From CAIXTV01 sp037144095 (lineage in GTDB: Bacteria > Bacteroidota > Bacteroidia > Bacteroidales > CAIXTV01): DNA of 6,748 nucleotides. The notes under the pieces were generated by a model, which was given only the letters and a program-made list of their open reading frames with translations, was not told where the DNA came from and did no database searches. A program made the position numbers and the translations under genes. Below are positions 1 through 6,452 of this stretch, one piece after another. The stretch lies in NCBI GenBank assembly GCA_037144095.1, contig JBAWXL010000247.1, positions 1-6,748 of the forward strand. Direction: 5' to 3'. The stretch's first letter is position 1. Each line of letters starts with the position of its first letter.

Positions 1-48
1 TTTATAGCTGGTAAACTAAAATTTGATTACCCACCCTATCCGTTATAG
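1..48 (+). CDS. C-terminal end of an upstream gene (partial)
   Basis: Frame 1 is open from the window edge for 15 codons and ends at TAG (46-48). The other two forward frames hit stop codons within the first 12 bases. The tail reads FIAGKLKFDYPPYPL, which is plausible for a real protein end but far too short to assign to a family. The next gene starts 21 bp later on the same strand, which suggests the two are co-transcribed. It could also be a chance open frame, because only 45 bases are visible. Confidence 0.4.
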   Translation, partial: FIAGKLKFDYPPYPL

Positions 49-69
49 AACCAATAAAATTAATTCAAA

Positions 70-1062
70 ATGAGTACAATAGAAAACGATATACGTCAAT
101 TGATCAGACATACACTTTCCGATTTACTAACTTTGGAAGATTTTCCGCAGAAAAATATCGAAAGTTTTTGCAATAATTTTATCGAAATGGCGAGTTATCC
201 ACCTATCAGTCCTTTTTATCAAAGTATGATAGATTTGCTGAATCCCAGGCTGGCGGCATATAAATTATTAGTTAGAAATACCAATCTCGATAGGGGCGAA
301 CGCCATACCGATATTCTTGATATTAAAGATAAAAAGCAATATATCATTGATAAACTGACCGAATATGAGACTAAAGTAATGACCCTCACCGGTAATAATG
401 TGAATATTGTAAATGAATTGCATTTGAATACTAAATCTCATTTTTATAGTGGTTCTTTAATAACAATTATGGAGACGTATGATGAATTATTGTTAGGCGT
501 TACCCGTAAACCTGATTTATCAACTATTCTGACTTCGGTTACTGATTTTGTGAATGAAATAAAGGCAATGTATCAAACAAAAAGCGATAAATTTCGTGAT
601 ATAAAGCAAGATGTAAGTAACAAAACAGATGACGTAAGTGATTTGAGAACCGTGTTATTATCGATATTTTTTCAAACATGCAATGAAAACATCGCTGATC
701 TTTCAAAAATTGAAAAATATTTCGATGCCCAACTTCTCGACGGTATTACACGTGGAGCTGATTTCCTTTATGAAAATGAATATCTTTTTGAAATTTCTGC
801 CGGATCAATAATTAATGCCGCTAACGTGAAGTTTAATTTCAGTAGTGTGTTTAAAATTGAAAATCTGAGTACAGGCGTTGCAGCTATTTTCCTTAGCAAC
901 ACTCCAAATCCTACAGTAGTGCCAAATTATGCAAGCATTATCGTTGGCGGTCAAACAAGCCGTGTTGAAGTACAAAATATTGGCACTCATGCTCAATATA
1001 ATTTAATTATCTCTGCAAAAGATTCCCTTGAAAATGTAAAAATAAAAATTACGGTGGTTTAA
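70..1062 (+). CDS. Hypothetical protein, helical N-terminus and beta-rich C-terminus
   Basis: I do not recognise this 330-residue protein. There is no signal peptide, transmembrane segment or T9SS tail, so it is probably cytoplasmic. Residues 1 to about 235 are rich in charged and leucine-type residues and look mainly alpha-helical, with a likely coiled segment around 160-195. From about residue 240 the composition changes to alternating V/I/F with G/N/S/T, ending KIKITVV, as expected of a small beta-sandwich domain. The ATG at 70 is the first in frame and is preceded by an A-rich stretch with no clear Shine-Dalgarno motif. The gene follows a probable upstream gene by 21 bp and converges on nuoD. 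It looks more AT-rich than the nuo genes. A structural or multi-subunit assembly role is possible, but nothing in the sequence proves it. Confidence 0.85.
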   Translation: MSTIENDIRQLIRHTLSDLLTLEDFPQKNIESFCNNFIEMASYPPISPFYQSMIDLLNPRLAAYKLLVRNTNLDRGERHTDILDIKDKKQYIIDKLTEYETKVMTLTGNNVNIVNELHLNTKSHFYSGSLITIMETYDELLLGVTRKPDLSTILTSVTDFVNEIKAMYQTKSDKFRDIKQDVSNKTDDVSDLRTVLLSIFFQTCNENIADLSKIEKYFDAQLLDGITRGADFLYENEYLFEISAGSIINAANVKFNFSSVFKIENLSTGVAAIFLSNTPNPTVVPNYASIIVGGQTSRVEVQNIGTHAQYNLIISAKDSLENVKIKITVV

Positions 1063-1068
1063 TTTAAT

Positions 1069-1132
1069 TTGAGACTTGGTTTTTTGGCTCTTCTTCCTAA
1101 AGACTAATGCCTAAAGCCTACAGCCTAAATTT
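1069..1132. repeat. Degenerate 7-bp-period array between convergent genes
   Basis: Almost the whole 72-bp gap between the forward gene and nuoD divides into 7-base units. Two units beginning TTG (TTGAGAC at 1069, then TTGGTTT) are followed by one extra T. From 1084 the phase is unbroken to 1132, with units such as TTGGCTC, then TAAAGAC, TAATGCC, TAAAGCC and TACAGCC. The word AATTTGAGACTTGGTT (1066-1081) recurs exactly at 3407-3422, beside the four-helix-bundle gene. I see no strong hairpin plus T-run here, so no rho-independent terminator is called for either converging gene. Confidence 0.6.
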
Positions 1133-1134
1133 CC

Positions 1135-2391
1135 TCAAGCATCCAACTCCCCCGCTATAACATTCATCGAACTCATCGTAACAATGGCATCCGACAACAT
1201 ACAACCTTTCACCATTTCAGGATATGCCTGATAATAGATGAAACACGGACGGCGGAAATGCAAGCGGAAAGGCGTTCTCCCTCCATCACTTACCAGATAA
1301 AAACCCAACTCCCCATTGCCGGCTTCGATGGAATGATACACTTCTCCCGCAGGGATATCCGTTTCGCCCATAATGATTTTAAAATGCCAGATAAGCGCTT
1401 CCATATTGTTGTAAACCTTCTCTTTTGGAGGCAAAACAAAGCGTGGATCCTTTGCAAAATAAGTAGTTTTATCCTCCATGGCATCTAATTTATCGAGGGC
1501 TTGCTGTATGATGTGCAAACTCTGCCACATTTCTTCTTCACGAACCATAAAGCGGTCGTAAGTATCCCCATTCTGACCGATGGGCACAATGAAATCAAAC
1601 TCATCATAAGAACAATAGGGATTCATCACCCTAACATCATAATCCACGCCGCAGGCACGGAGGTTAGGACCCGTAAAACCATACGCCAGGGCACGTTCGG
1701 CAGGGAAAGCCCCCACATTAATGGTGCGATCCATAAAGATACGGTTGCGTACCAGCAGTCTTTCGAACTCCTTTAACTTAGCGGGCAACGACTTTATCAA
1801 ATGACGAACCTTATCCCATGCTTTCGGGCTGAAGTTACGCTCAAATCCGCCTATCCTTCCCATATTGGTGGTTAATCTTGCCCCACAAATCTCTTCGTAA
1901 ATCTCATAAATGAATTCCCTGTCCTGAAAAAGATAGGTGAATCCGGTGAGCGCCCCGCAATCGACGGCAATAACACTGTTGCAAATAAGATGATCGGCAA
2001 TGCGAGCCAGTTCCATGACAATGATGCGGAGATAATCCACGCGTTTTGGGGTTTCTATGCCCAGTAATTTCTCTACAGTCATGTGCCAACCCATGTTGTT
2101 GAGGGGTGAAGAACAATAATTCAAACGATCGGTGAGAGGCGTAATCTGATAAAATGGACGTCGCTCGGCTATCTTCTCAAAAGCACGATGAATGTAGCCA
2201 ATAGTTTGCTCGGTATCCACAATAAACTCCCCATCCATGTGCATAATGTTCTGGAAAACGCCATGCGTGGCAGGATGCGTAGGACCCACATTGAGCGTAT
2301 TATACTCCTTGTGTTCTTCAGCCTTAACGATATCTTTATCCCAGTAATCCTGATTCATTGCCGTGTTGATATGTGTTGTGTTTTCGTCCAT
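1135..2391 (-). CDS. nuoD: NADH-quinone oxidoreductase subunit D (49 kDa subunit)
   Basis: NuoD forms much of the quinone pocket of complex I, on the cytoplasmic connecting arm beside NuoB and the membrane arm. The 418-residue length is normal for an unfused NuoD. The N-terminal motif NVGPTHPATHG (residues 34-44) and the 49 kDa signature IHRAFEKIAERR (67-78) are both present. His43, Tyr92 and Asp144 have the same spacing as the quinone-site His38, Tyr87 and Asp139 of Thermus Nqo4, so the active site looks intact. The protein ends in SSMNVIAGELDA, a variant of the usual GEVDR-type ending. The ATG lies 3 bp after the nuoC stop codon, which implies translational coupling; an in-frame Met at residue 12 is a less likely start. 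This is the last gene of the block: a convergent gene follows instead of nuoE or nuoH. Confidence 0.97.
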   Translation of the reverse strand: MDENTTHINTAMNQDYWDKDIVKAEEHKEYNTLNVGPTHPATHGVFQNIMHMDGEFIVDTEQTIGYIHRAFEKIAERRPFYQITPLTDRLNYCSSPLNNMGWHMTVEKLLGIETPKRVDYLRIIVMELARIADHLICNSVIAVDCGALTGFTYLFQDREFIYEIYEEICGARLTTNMGRIGGFERNFSPKAWDKVRHLIKSLPAKLKEFERLLVRNRIFMDRTINVGAFPAERALAYGFTGPNLRACGVDYDVRVMNPYCSYDEFDFIVPIGQNGDTYDRFMVREEEMWQSLHIIQQALDKLDAMEDKTTYFAKDPRFVLPPKEKVYNNMEALIWHFKIIMGETDIPAGEVYHSIEAGNGELGFYLVSDGGRTPFRLHFRRPCFIYYQAYPEMVKGCMLSDAIVTMSSMNVIAGELDA

Positions 2392-2394
2392 CGA

Positions 2395-2916
2395 TCAGGC
2401 ATTTTTTCTTCTTCCAAACATAGTATCGTCTTTATCTTCGCGGGTTTGATCTTCCAGAGGGAAGTCTTTTCGCATTGGGAAGTCGGTCATTTCATCCATA
2501 TTTAAAATACGCTTTAAGCTTGGATGTCCTTCGAATTGTATTCCGTAAAAATCATAAGTTTCGCGCTCCATCCAATTGGCAGTGGGCCAAATATTGGTCA
2601 CGGTTTGTATGATAGGGGAATTAATATCGGTGAAAATCTTAATGCGAATGCGATGATTATGAACGAAACTATGCAAATGATACACCACTCCGAGTTGCTC
2701 CTTATCAGGATAATGCATCCCGCAAAGGGTAGTAAGGAAATTATATTGCAACTCCACCTCATCGCGAAGGAAAAGCAGCGCATCGTGTATGATATCTTTA
2801 TTCAATGTAATGCAAAGCATATCGGTGAAAAACTCATGTGACAAAACACCATCGGCAAAGCTATTTTGTAGCTTGCTTAGCACTAACTGGTCTCTTTCGG
2901 TGTTTAATTTATACAT
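2395..2916 (-). CDS. nuoC: NADH-quinone oxidoreductase subunit C (30 kDa subunit)
   Basis: NuoC is a peripheral-arm subunit of complex I that packs against NuoD and NuoI and helps assemble the quinone module; it carries no redox cofactor. The 30 kDa signature is clear: EREtyDFYGIQFEGHP at residues 117-132, followed by SLKRIL, preceded by IWPTANW. The C-terminal FPMRKDFPLE (146-155) is also typical of the family. At 173 residues it has the size of a stand-alone NuoC rather than a NuoCD fusion. It overlaps nothing and sits 3 bp upstream of nuoD. Its own upstream side is unusual, because the four-helix-bundle gene and its repeats separate it from nuoB by 556 bp. No strong Shine-Dalgarno sequence precedes the start. 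Confidence 0.96.
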   Translation of the reverse strand: MYKLNTERDQLVLSKLQNSFADGVLSHEFFTDMLCITLNKDIIHDALLFLRDEVELQYNFLTTLCGMHYPDKEQLGVVYHLHSFVHNHRIRIKIFTDINSPIIQTVTNIWPTANWMERETYDFYGIQFEGHPSLKRILNMDEMTDFPMRKDFPLEDQTREDKDDTMFGRRKNA

Positions 2917-2947
2917 GAGTTACTACTATAAAGTTTAATTGTTCATT

Positions 2948-3382
2948 TTATCCTATAATGGTTTTAAATGCAATAAGTCCCAAGCCCCAAATTCCAAATT
3001 TCAAGCCCCAAGAAAAGAAAAAAAAGACAGCAAGTTTATTTAATATCGAAGCAAGAATCAGTTTTAATTCAGAAGATTCCTTAACAAGATAATCACTTTG
3101 TTCTACATTGCCGAGTTTCATGCGGCTGTATATGCGGAGCCAATAATTAGATTCACGCATTTCTTTTAATGAAATACCAATCTTAGTCCTGACATCAGGT
3201 TTGGTTAGTGATCCTTGAGATTCTTCATAATTTGCACCACTTGAAGTAGATGATTTTATTAGTTGCCTCTTTGTATCTATAGTTTCAACAGAATTTTTCA
3301 CAGTCCGTAAATAGAGAATTACATCCACAGCAAACTGCAATAACCTTTCGCAAAGATCTGTTTTCTTTTCCATATTTAGCAT
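2948..3382 (-). CDS. Four-helix-bundle protein (23S rRNA intervening-sequence family)
   Basis: The 144-residue product matches the family found inside 23S rRNA intervening sequences and, as Avd, in diversity-generating retroelements. Diagnostic parts are the S-rich turn IKSSTSSGANYEES (42-55) and KEMRESNYWLRI (73-84), set between four amphipathic helices covering about residues 5-117. The molecular role of stand-alone members is not established; nucleic-acid binding is known only for Avd-type relatives. The last 27 residues are atypical: after an A8/T8 run (3018-3025) the frame runs into a 7-bp-period array, giving a W-G-L-rich tail with a 7-residue period (WGLKFGI, WGLGLIA). A natural end near residue 118, or a frameshift at the homopolymer, is possible. 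The start could be Met1 (used here; a GGGGGGAAG stretch precedes it) or Met4. It lies inside the nuo operon in the same orientation. Confidence 0.9.
   Translation of the reverse strand: MLNMEKKTDLCERLLQFAVDVILYLRTVKNSVETIDTKRQLIKSSTSSGANYEESQGSLTKPDVRTKIGISLKEMRESNYWLRIYSRMKLGNVEQSDYLVKESSELKLILASILNKLAVFFFFSWGLKFGIWGLGLIAFKTIIG
2977..3011 (-). repeat. Left heptad array, five phased units
   Basis: Five contiguous 7-base units, each starting TTG on the reverse strand: TTGGGGC twice, plus TTGAAAT, TTGGAAT and TTGGGAC. The array lies within the 3' end of the four-helix-bundle reading frame. Its reverse complement matches the array at 3396-3451, so the two form an inverted pair. Confidence 0.7.
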
Positions 3383-3395
3383 ACTACTTCCCCCC

Positions 3396-3451
3396 TTGGA
3401 ATTTGGAATTTGAGACTTGGTTCTTGGAATTTTCCTCTTGAATCTTGTTTC
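3396..3451 (+). repeat. Right heptad array, eight phased units
   Basis: Eight contiguous 7-base units fill most of the gap between the start of the four-helix-bundle gene and the nuoB stop. TTGGAAT occurs three times; others are TTGAGAC, TTGGTTC and TTGAATC. Seven of the eight start TTG or TTT and end in T or C. The last unit is followed by TTCTTCA in the same phase and then by non-repetitive sequence before the nuoB stop at 3473. Confidence 0.7.
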
Positions 3452-3472
3452 TTCTTCATAGTTCTCTCAAGT

Positions 3473-4036
3473 TTATTCCATATTATATGAGTGCATCAAG
3501 TCATCGTACTCTTTTGAACTTCTTCTTCTGAGATGCTCGTTGCCAATGAGGTCTTGAATTCTTAATATTCCGTCAATAATTTGTTCGGGACGGGGAGGAC
3601 AACCGGGAACATAGACATCTACAGGTATGATGCGGTCGATGCCCTGAAGCACGCTGTAGGTGTCGAAGATACCGCCGCTCGAAGCACAGGCTCCGACAGC
3701 AATCACCCACTTGGGTTCTGCCATTTGGATGTAGACTTCGCGCAAAACAGGTCCCATTTTCTTTGCAATAGTACCCATAACCATCAGGAGGTCGCTTTGG
3801 CGGGGCGAAAAACTAAGTCTTTCCGAACCAAAGCGCGCAAGGTCGTAATGGGCACCCATCGTTGCCATAAATTCGATGCCACAACAAGAAGTAGCGAAGG
3901 GTAGTGGCCATATAGAATTCTTACGTGCCAAGCCAACGGCTTTTTCGAAGGAAGTGGCAAAATATCCTTTCCCCTGAACGCCATCAGGCATCTCTGTGAT
4001 GATAGGTGGGTTGATATTTGAAGGAGGTATTGCCAT
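3473..4036 (-). CDS. nuoB: NADH-quinone oxidoreductase subunit B (PSST, cluster N2)
   Basis: NuoB (PSST, 20 kDa) carries the terminal [4Fe-4S] cluster N2, which hands electrons to quinone at the interface with NuoD. All four expected ligands are seen: Cys51 and Cys52 in ATSCCGIEF, Cys117 in VGACASSGG, and Cys146 in YVPGCPPRPE. The segment RFGSERLSFSPRQSDLL (68-84) is also characteristic. The 187-residue length is normal. The start MAIPPSN gives a short proline-rich extension before the conserved core at about residue 24. It lies 24 bp downstream of nuoA. Downstream, the expected nuoC is displaced by the four-helix-bundle cassette, so transcription must run through that insert to reach nuoC and nuoD unless another promoter exists. 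Confidence 0.97.
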   Translation of the reverse strand: MAIPPSNINPPIITEMPDGVQGKGYFATSFEKAVGLARKNSIWPLPFATSCCGIEFMATMGAHYDLARFGSERLSFSPRQSDLLMVMGTIAKKMGPVLREVYIQMAEPKWVIAVGACASSGGIFDTYSVLQGIDRIIPVDVYVPGCPPRPEQIIDGILRIQDLIGNEHLRRRSSKEYDDLMHSYNME

Positions 4037-4060
4037 TATATTGCTGTCTTTTTATATTGG

Positions 4061-4426
4061 TTAGGAAGGTTTATCCCATTTAAAAGCCCCTTTGAGCAAA
4101 ATATAAATAAATCCCGCGAGCACGAGTCCTATATACAAGAACATTTCGAGGAAACCATCTTTGCCCAGCGCCTGAAAATTAACTGCCCAGGGATACATGA
4201 AGATCACTTCTACATCAAACAACACGAAAAGTATGGCAATGAGGAAATATTTTACCGAAAAAGGGCTACGTGCATTGCCCATACCTTCGATACCACACTC
4301 AAAGTTCTCGAGCTTGGCACGAGAGTAGTGTTTAGCACCGATAAAATGGCTCAACCCAATGGTAGTTGCAATAAAACCAAGGGCTATGATGAGCTGAATC
4401 AGGACGGGTATGTAATCTTGCGGCAT
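4061..4426 (-). CDS. nuoA: NADH-quinone oxidoreductase subunit A (ND3-like)
   Basis: NuoA is the ND3 homologue, a small inner-membrane subunit whose first loop lines the quinone channel. Three hydrophobic segments are visible at about residues 6-28, 60-80 and 92-112. The loop motif ENFECGIE (40-47) contains Cys44, equivalent to the ND3 cysteine exposed in the deactive form of mitochondrial complex I. FDVEVIFMYPWA (70-81) supplies the conserved acidic residues Asp71 and Glu73 in helix 2. The length of 121 residues is typical. It is the first gene of the reverse-strand nuo block, with about 470 bp of non-coding DNA upstream before the next repeat. The start ATG follows AAGAAATAAG, an A-rich leader with no standard Shine-Dalgarno motif. 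Confidence 0.96.
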   Translation of the reverse strand: MPQDYIPVLIQLIIALGFIATTIGLSHFIGAKHYSRAKLENFECGIEGMGNARSPFSVKYFLIAILFVLFDVEVIFMYPWAVNFQALGKDGFLEMFLYIGLVLAGFIYILLKGAFKWDKPS

Positions 4427-4581
4427 CTTATTTCTTTTCTTGTGAAATCAGTAACAAGGGTGATTTAAATTTGTTCATAAAAGTAAATAAAAAATTGGAA
4501 TTAGTGCTTGATTTTTGATTTTTTTCGTGAAATAAGAAAAAAAACAAGGATATAAGTCGCTTAGACTTTCTGATAATAATG

Positions 4582-4589
4582 CAAATATA
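4582..4589 (-). promoter_or_regulatory. Possible Bacteroidota -7 box upstream of nuoA
   Basis: On the reverse strand this reads TATATTTG, a perfect fit to the TAnnTTTG -7 element of Bacteroidota promoters, about 155 bp upstream of the nuoA start codon. The nearest TTTG that could act as the -33 element lies at 4617-4620, giving a 27-bp spacer, longer than the usual 19-21. The call therefore rests mainly on the -7 box and its position. In AT-rich DNA such an octamer can occur by chance. Confidence 0.35.
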
Positions 4590-4619
4590 AAATGATATAA
4601 TTGAACATAGGCTGAACAA

Positions 4620-4901
4620 AATATTACAGCCGGCACTTCACAAACTTACTGTAAATAAAATGCTTGCCTTCTCCGGTCATTTTATATTTGGAATCATTTA
4701 TAAAGTTATCTCCCAAAAGCTTTTGTCTGAAATAAATAAAAAAATATTACTCCCGATGACACTTATTATCAAAGTCATTTAAATTAAAAAAAATCAGTGA
4801 ATCAGTGGCTATTTTTTATTCTCTGATACCTTTTAGAGTGAGCTCAAGATTCATTTCGTTTTACATTTAAAACTATACGAAATAAACCAATCTAAAGAAA
4901 A
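4620..4901. other. Intergenic region upstream of nuoA, no convincing gene
   Basis: AT-rich DNA with no complete gene that I can support. A reverse frame from about 4752 to the TAA at 4624-4626 is open and reads like the end of a protein (it includes FIYSKFVKCRL), but it has no usable start and may be a gene remnant or chance. A tandem 8-bp duplication, AATCAGTG, lies at 4792-4807. No RNA gene or riboswitch is evident. Confidence 0.5.
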
Positions 4902-4934
4902 AAACCTACCAGGTTTCAAAAACCTGTTAGGTTT
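4902..4934 (-). terminator. 33-bp palindrome, copy 1, likely terminator of the T9SS gene
   Basis: The arms AAACCTACCAGGTTT and AAACCTGTTAGGTTT pair over 15 bp with one mismatch around a 3-base loop (CAA). On the reverse strand the hairpin lies just after the stop codon of the secreted-protein gene, and its last bases form a run of seven T (4904-4898), as in a rho-independent terminator. An identical 33-bp copy is at 6416-6448, so this is also a dispersed repeat. Confidence 0.65.
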
Positions 4935-4937
4935 CCC

Positions 4938-4951
4938 CCTAAATCCTAAAT
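4938..4951 (+). repeat. Two tandem CCTAAAT heptads beside palindrome copy 1
   Basis: Two exact CCTAAAT units follow the palindrome after a short C run; the next bases, CTCAACC, look like a degraded third unit before the T9SS gene stop. The same order (palindrome, C run, CCTAAAT-type heptads) occurs at 6416-6508, so palindrome and heptads behave as one composite unit. Confidence 0.5.
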
Positions 4952-4963
4952 CTCAACCCCAAC

Positions 4964-6295
4964 TCACTCCTTCACCATCTTCCTAAACTCAAACCCCCTC
5001 CCATCATCAAGTTTAATAATATACACTCCTTTAGCAAAATTACGGGTTTGAACAGTGGCTTTTTCAATAAAACTTTCCTTATAAATAAGCTGACCTTGTG
5101 GGTTTAGGATTTCAAATTCGATTTTATCATTATTTGATTTGGCTTCTATTGTGAGTTCCTCGCTTGCCGGATTGGGATAGATTTGAATAGCATTATAGTT
5201 TTCGACAAATTGAATATTCATACCTAATACCTGAATAGTATTTGATGCCAGAGTACTACATCCATTAAGTGTAACCATTACATAATAATCACCGTTTGTT
5301 GATGGTGTATAATTCTGATATATGGCACCAACAATTATCCCATTCTGGTCGTACCATTGATTGCCCGTTGCATAGTCTGAATGTAAAACATTTCCATTAT
5401 CTGTAATTATAGGGGTTAATGGGGTTGGATTAAGAACAACAAATAAAGTGTCCGAGCTTAAAGCACTGCTTGCGCATGAATTCGAATCTGCAACAAATAT
5501 TTTCACGGTTCCAATATAATTCGAAAGCCAGTGAACTGTGGCTGTTAAGCCTGTTCCGCCTATGGTTCCTGCGGCTGGTGGTAAGATATGCCATTGATAG
5601 TTTGTTGCAAAGTTGGGACCGGTGGTGGTATAAACTGAAGTGTCGGTTCCTTGACAAAGAGGAGAAGGTCCTGCAGGGGTAGTGGGTAAAGTAAGTGATG
5701 GAACTACAGATATCATAATTGAATCTGAATTTGGTCCCACACCACACGAGTTAACGCCATAAACTACCACTCTTGCCACGCCCGAAAAAGTAGGATTCCA
5801 TATCAGAGTCCCCGTGGCTCCCGTTCCGCTAAACGTATTTAAGGTATCGGTCAAATCTTTCCACAGATAACTTGTGGCATTGGTTCCACCCGTGGTCGTA
5901 AAATCACTGCTCAAGGTTCCCACGCAAATGGGCGTAACCCCAACAGGCGTTCCCGGTTTGCCGGGCAAAGGCTTCAACACCACATTCAGGATTTGAGAAG
6001 AAGTCTGCCCCGAAGCATTTATGGCTGTAACGCTGATTTGCGCAGTGCCACTAAAAAAAACACTCCAATCAACAGTGCCGGCGGTTCCTGTACCACTAAT
6101 TGTACCTGCCGAAACAGGCGAAATCACCCAATGATAGCTTGTAGCGTTTGCACTTCCGCTTGTTACATAGGTGCGATTCGAATCATTCTGACAAATTAGC
6201 GTATCGCCCGTGGGCGTGCCGGGTTGTGTAGGCACCTGTGCAAATACATGTTGAACCATCAACAATAGACTTAAAATAAAGAATAGCTTTTTCAT
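4964..6295 (-). CDS. Secreted PKD-like repeat protein with T9SS sorting domain
   Basis: A 443-residue secreted or cell-surface protein. Residues 1-19 are a classical signal peptide (KK, then a leucine-rich core, ending VFA before Gln20), which is why the start at 6295 is chosen over an in-frame ATG 14 codons upstream. Three PKD-like repeats follow at about 22-107, 108-198 and 199-288; each has a Cys near its start, a Y-x-W motif (YHW, YLW, YQW) and a T/G-rich strand. A shorter Ig-like domain spans about 289-358 (NQWYDQNG, GDYYVMV, NGC). The last 85 residues are a type A T9SS C-terminal domain: IYPNPAS, then LNPQGQLIYKE, GVYIIKLDDG and final FRKMVKE. The T9SS carries such proteins across the outer membrane and removes this tail. 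No enzyme domain is present, so adhesion or matrix binding is possible but unproven. Repeats 2 and 3 have a second Cys (NSC) that repeat 1 lacks. Confidence 0.9.
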   Translation of the reverse strand: MKKLFFILSLLLMVQHVFAQVPTQPGTPTGDTLICQNDSNRTYVTSGSANATSYHWVISPVSAGTISGTGTAGTVDWSVFFSGTAQISVTAINASGQTSSQILNVVLKPLPGKPGTPVGVTPICVGTLSSDFTTTGGTNATSYLWKDLTDTLNTFSGTGATGTLIWNPTFSGVARVVVYGVNSCGVGPNSDSIMISVVPSLTLPTTPAGPSPLCQGTDTSVYTTTGPNFATNYQWHILPPAAGTIGGTGLTATVHWLSNYIGTVKIFVADSNSCASSALSSDTLFVVLNPTPLTPIITDNGNVLHSDYATGNQWYDQNGIIVGAIYQNYTPSTNGDYYVMVTLNGCSTLASNTIQVLGMNIQFVENYNAIQIYPNPASEELTIEAKSNNDKIEFEILNPQGQLIYKESFIEKATVQTRNFAKGVYIIKLDDGRGFEFRKMVKE

Positions 6296-6415
6296 AATAA
6301 AAAGGTTTTGAATTATTTCTAAGACACTATTAATCATCCAAAAGTTGCCTGATGGCTAAAGATTTATTTCGTTCTAAAACAAAAATCAATAAGAAGCAAA
6401 TAAATCAGCAGTTCC

Positions 6416-6448
6416 AAACCTACCAGGTTTCAAAAACCTGTTAGGTTT
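6416..6448. repeat. 33-bp palindrome, copy 2
   Basis: Identical over 33 bp to the copy at 4902-4934, including the single stem mismatch. Here it lies about 120 bp upstream of the T9SS gene start. The reverse strand has no long T-run after the hairpin, and the forward strand has only four T before a C run, so a terminator role is weaker than for copy 1. The two copies are direct repeats bracketing the T9SS gene. Confidence 0.75.
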
Positions 6449-6452
6449 TCCC

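Larger units (their letters stand above)
2977..3451. mobile_element. Putative four-helix-bundle cassette bounded by inverted heptad arrays
   Basis: The gene at 2948-3382 is bracketed by two arrays of 7-bp units in opposite orientation, both reading outward from the gene. Between conserved neighbours nuoB and nuoC, where the family usually has little or no gap, this looks like an insertion that left both neighbours whole. The inner segments 2982-3005 and 3395-3418 are inverted copies: 21 of 24 positions are complementary and two of the three exceptions would be G-U pairs in RNA. The stem would enclose a 389-nt loop holding most of the gene. I find no transposase and no clear target-site duplication, so mobility is inferred only from placement and symmetry. 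Confidence 0.4.

Noticed and set aside
2948..3382. Four-helix-bundle gene as the Avd protein of a diversity-generating retroelement
   Set aside because: No reverse transcriptase and no template/variable repeat pair is visible in the window.
2977..3451. Classical insertion sequence
   Set aside because: There is no transposase gene and no clear target-site duplication outside the inverted arrays.
1135..4036. Forward-strand and out-of-frame open frames of 60-107 codons inside nuoD, nuoC and nuoB
   Set aside because: They overlap strongly conserved complex I genes and their translations show no domain; they are shadows of the real frames.
4428..4619. Reverse-strand 63-codon open frame just upstream of nuoA
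   Set aside because: The translation is low-complexity F/S/K/I from AT-rich DNA, it overlaps the likely nuoA promoter, and it has no recognisable motif.
6296..6337. Upstream ATG at 6337 as start of the T9SS protein
   Set aside because: It would add 14 residues in front of an ideal signal peptide starting at the Met at 6295.
4902..6448. Palindrome pair as a CRISPR array
   Set aside because: Only two copies about 1.5 kb apart with a gene between them, no regular spacers and no cas genes.
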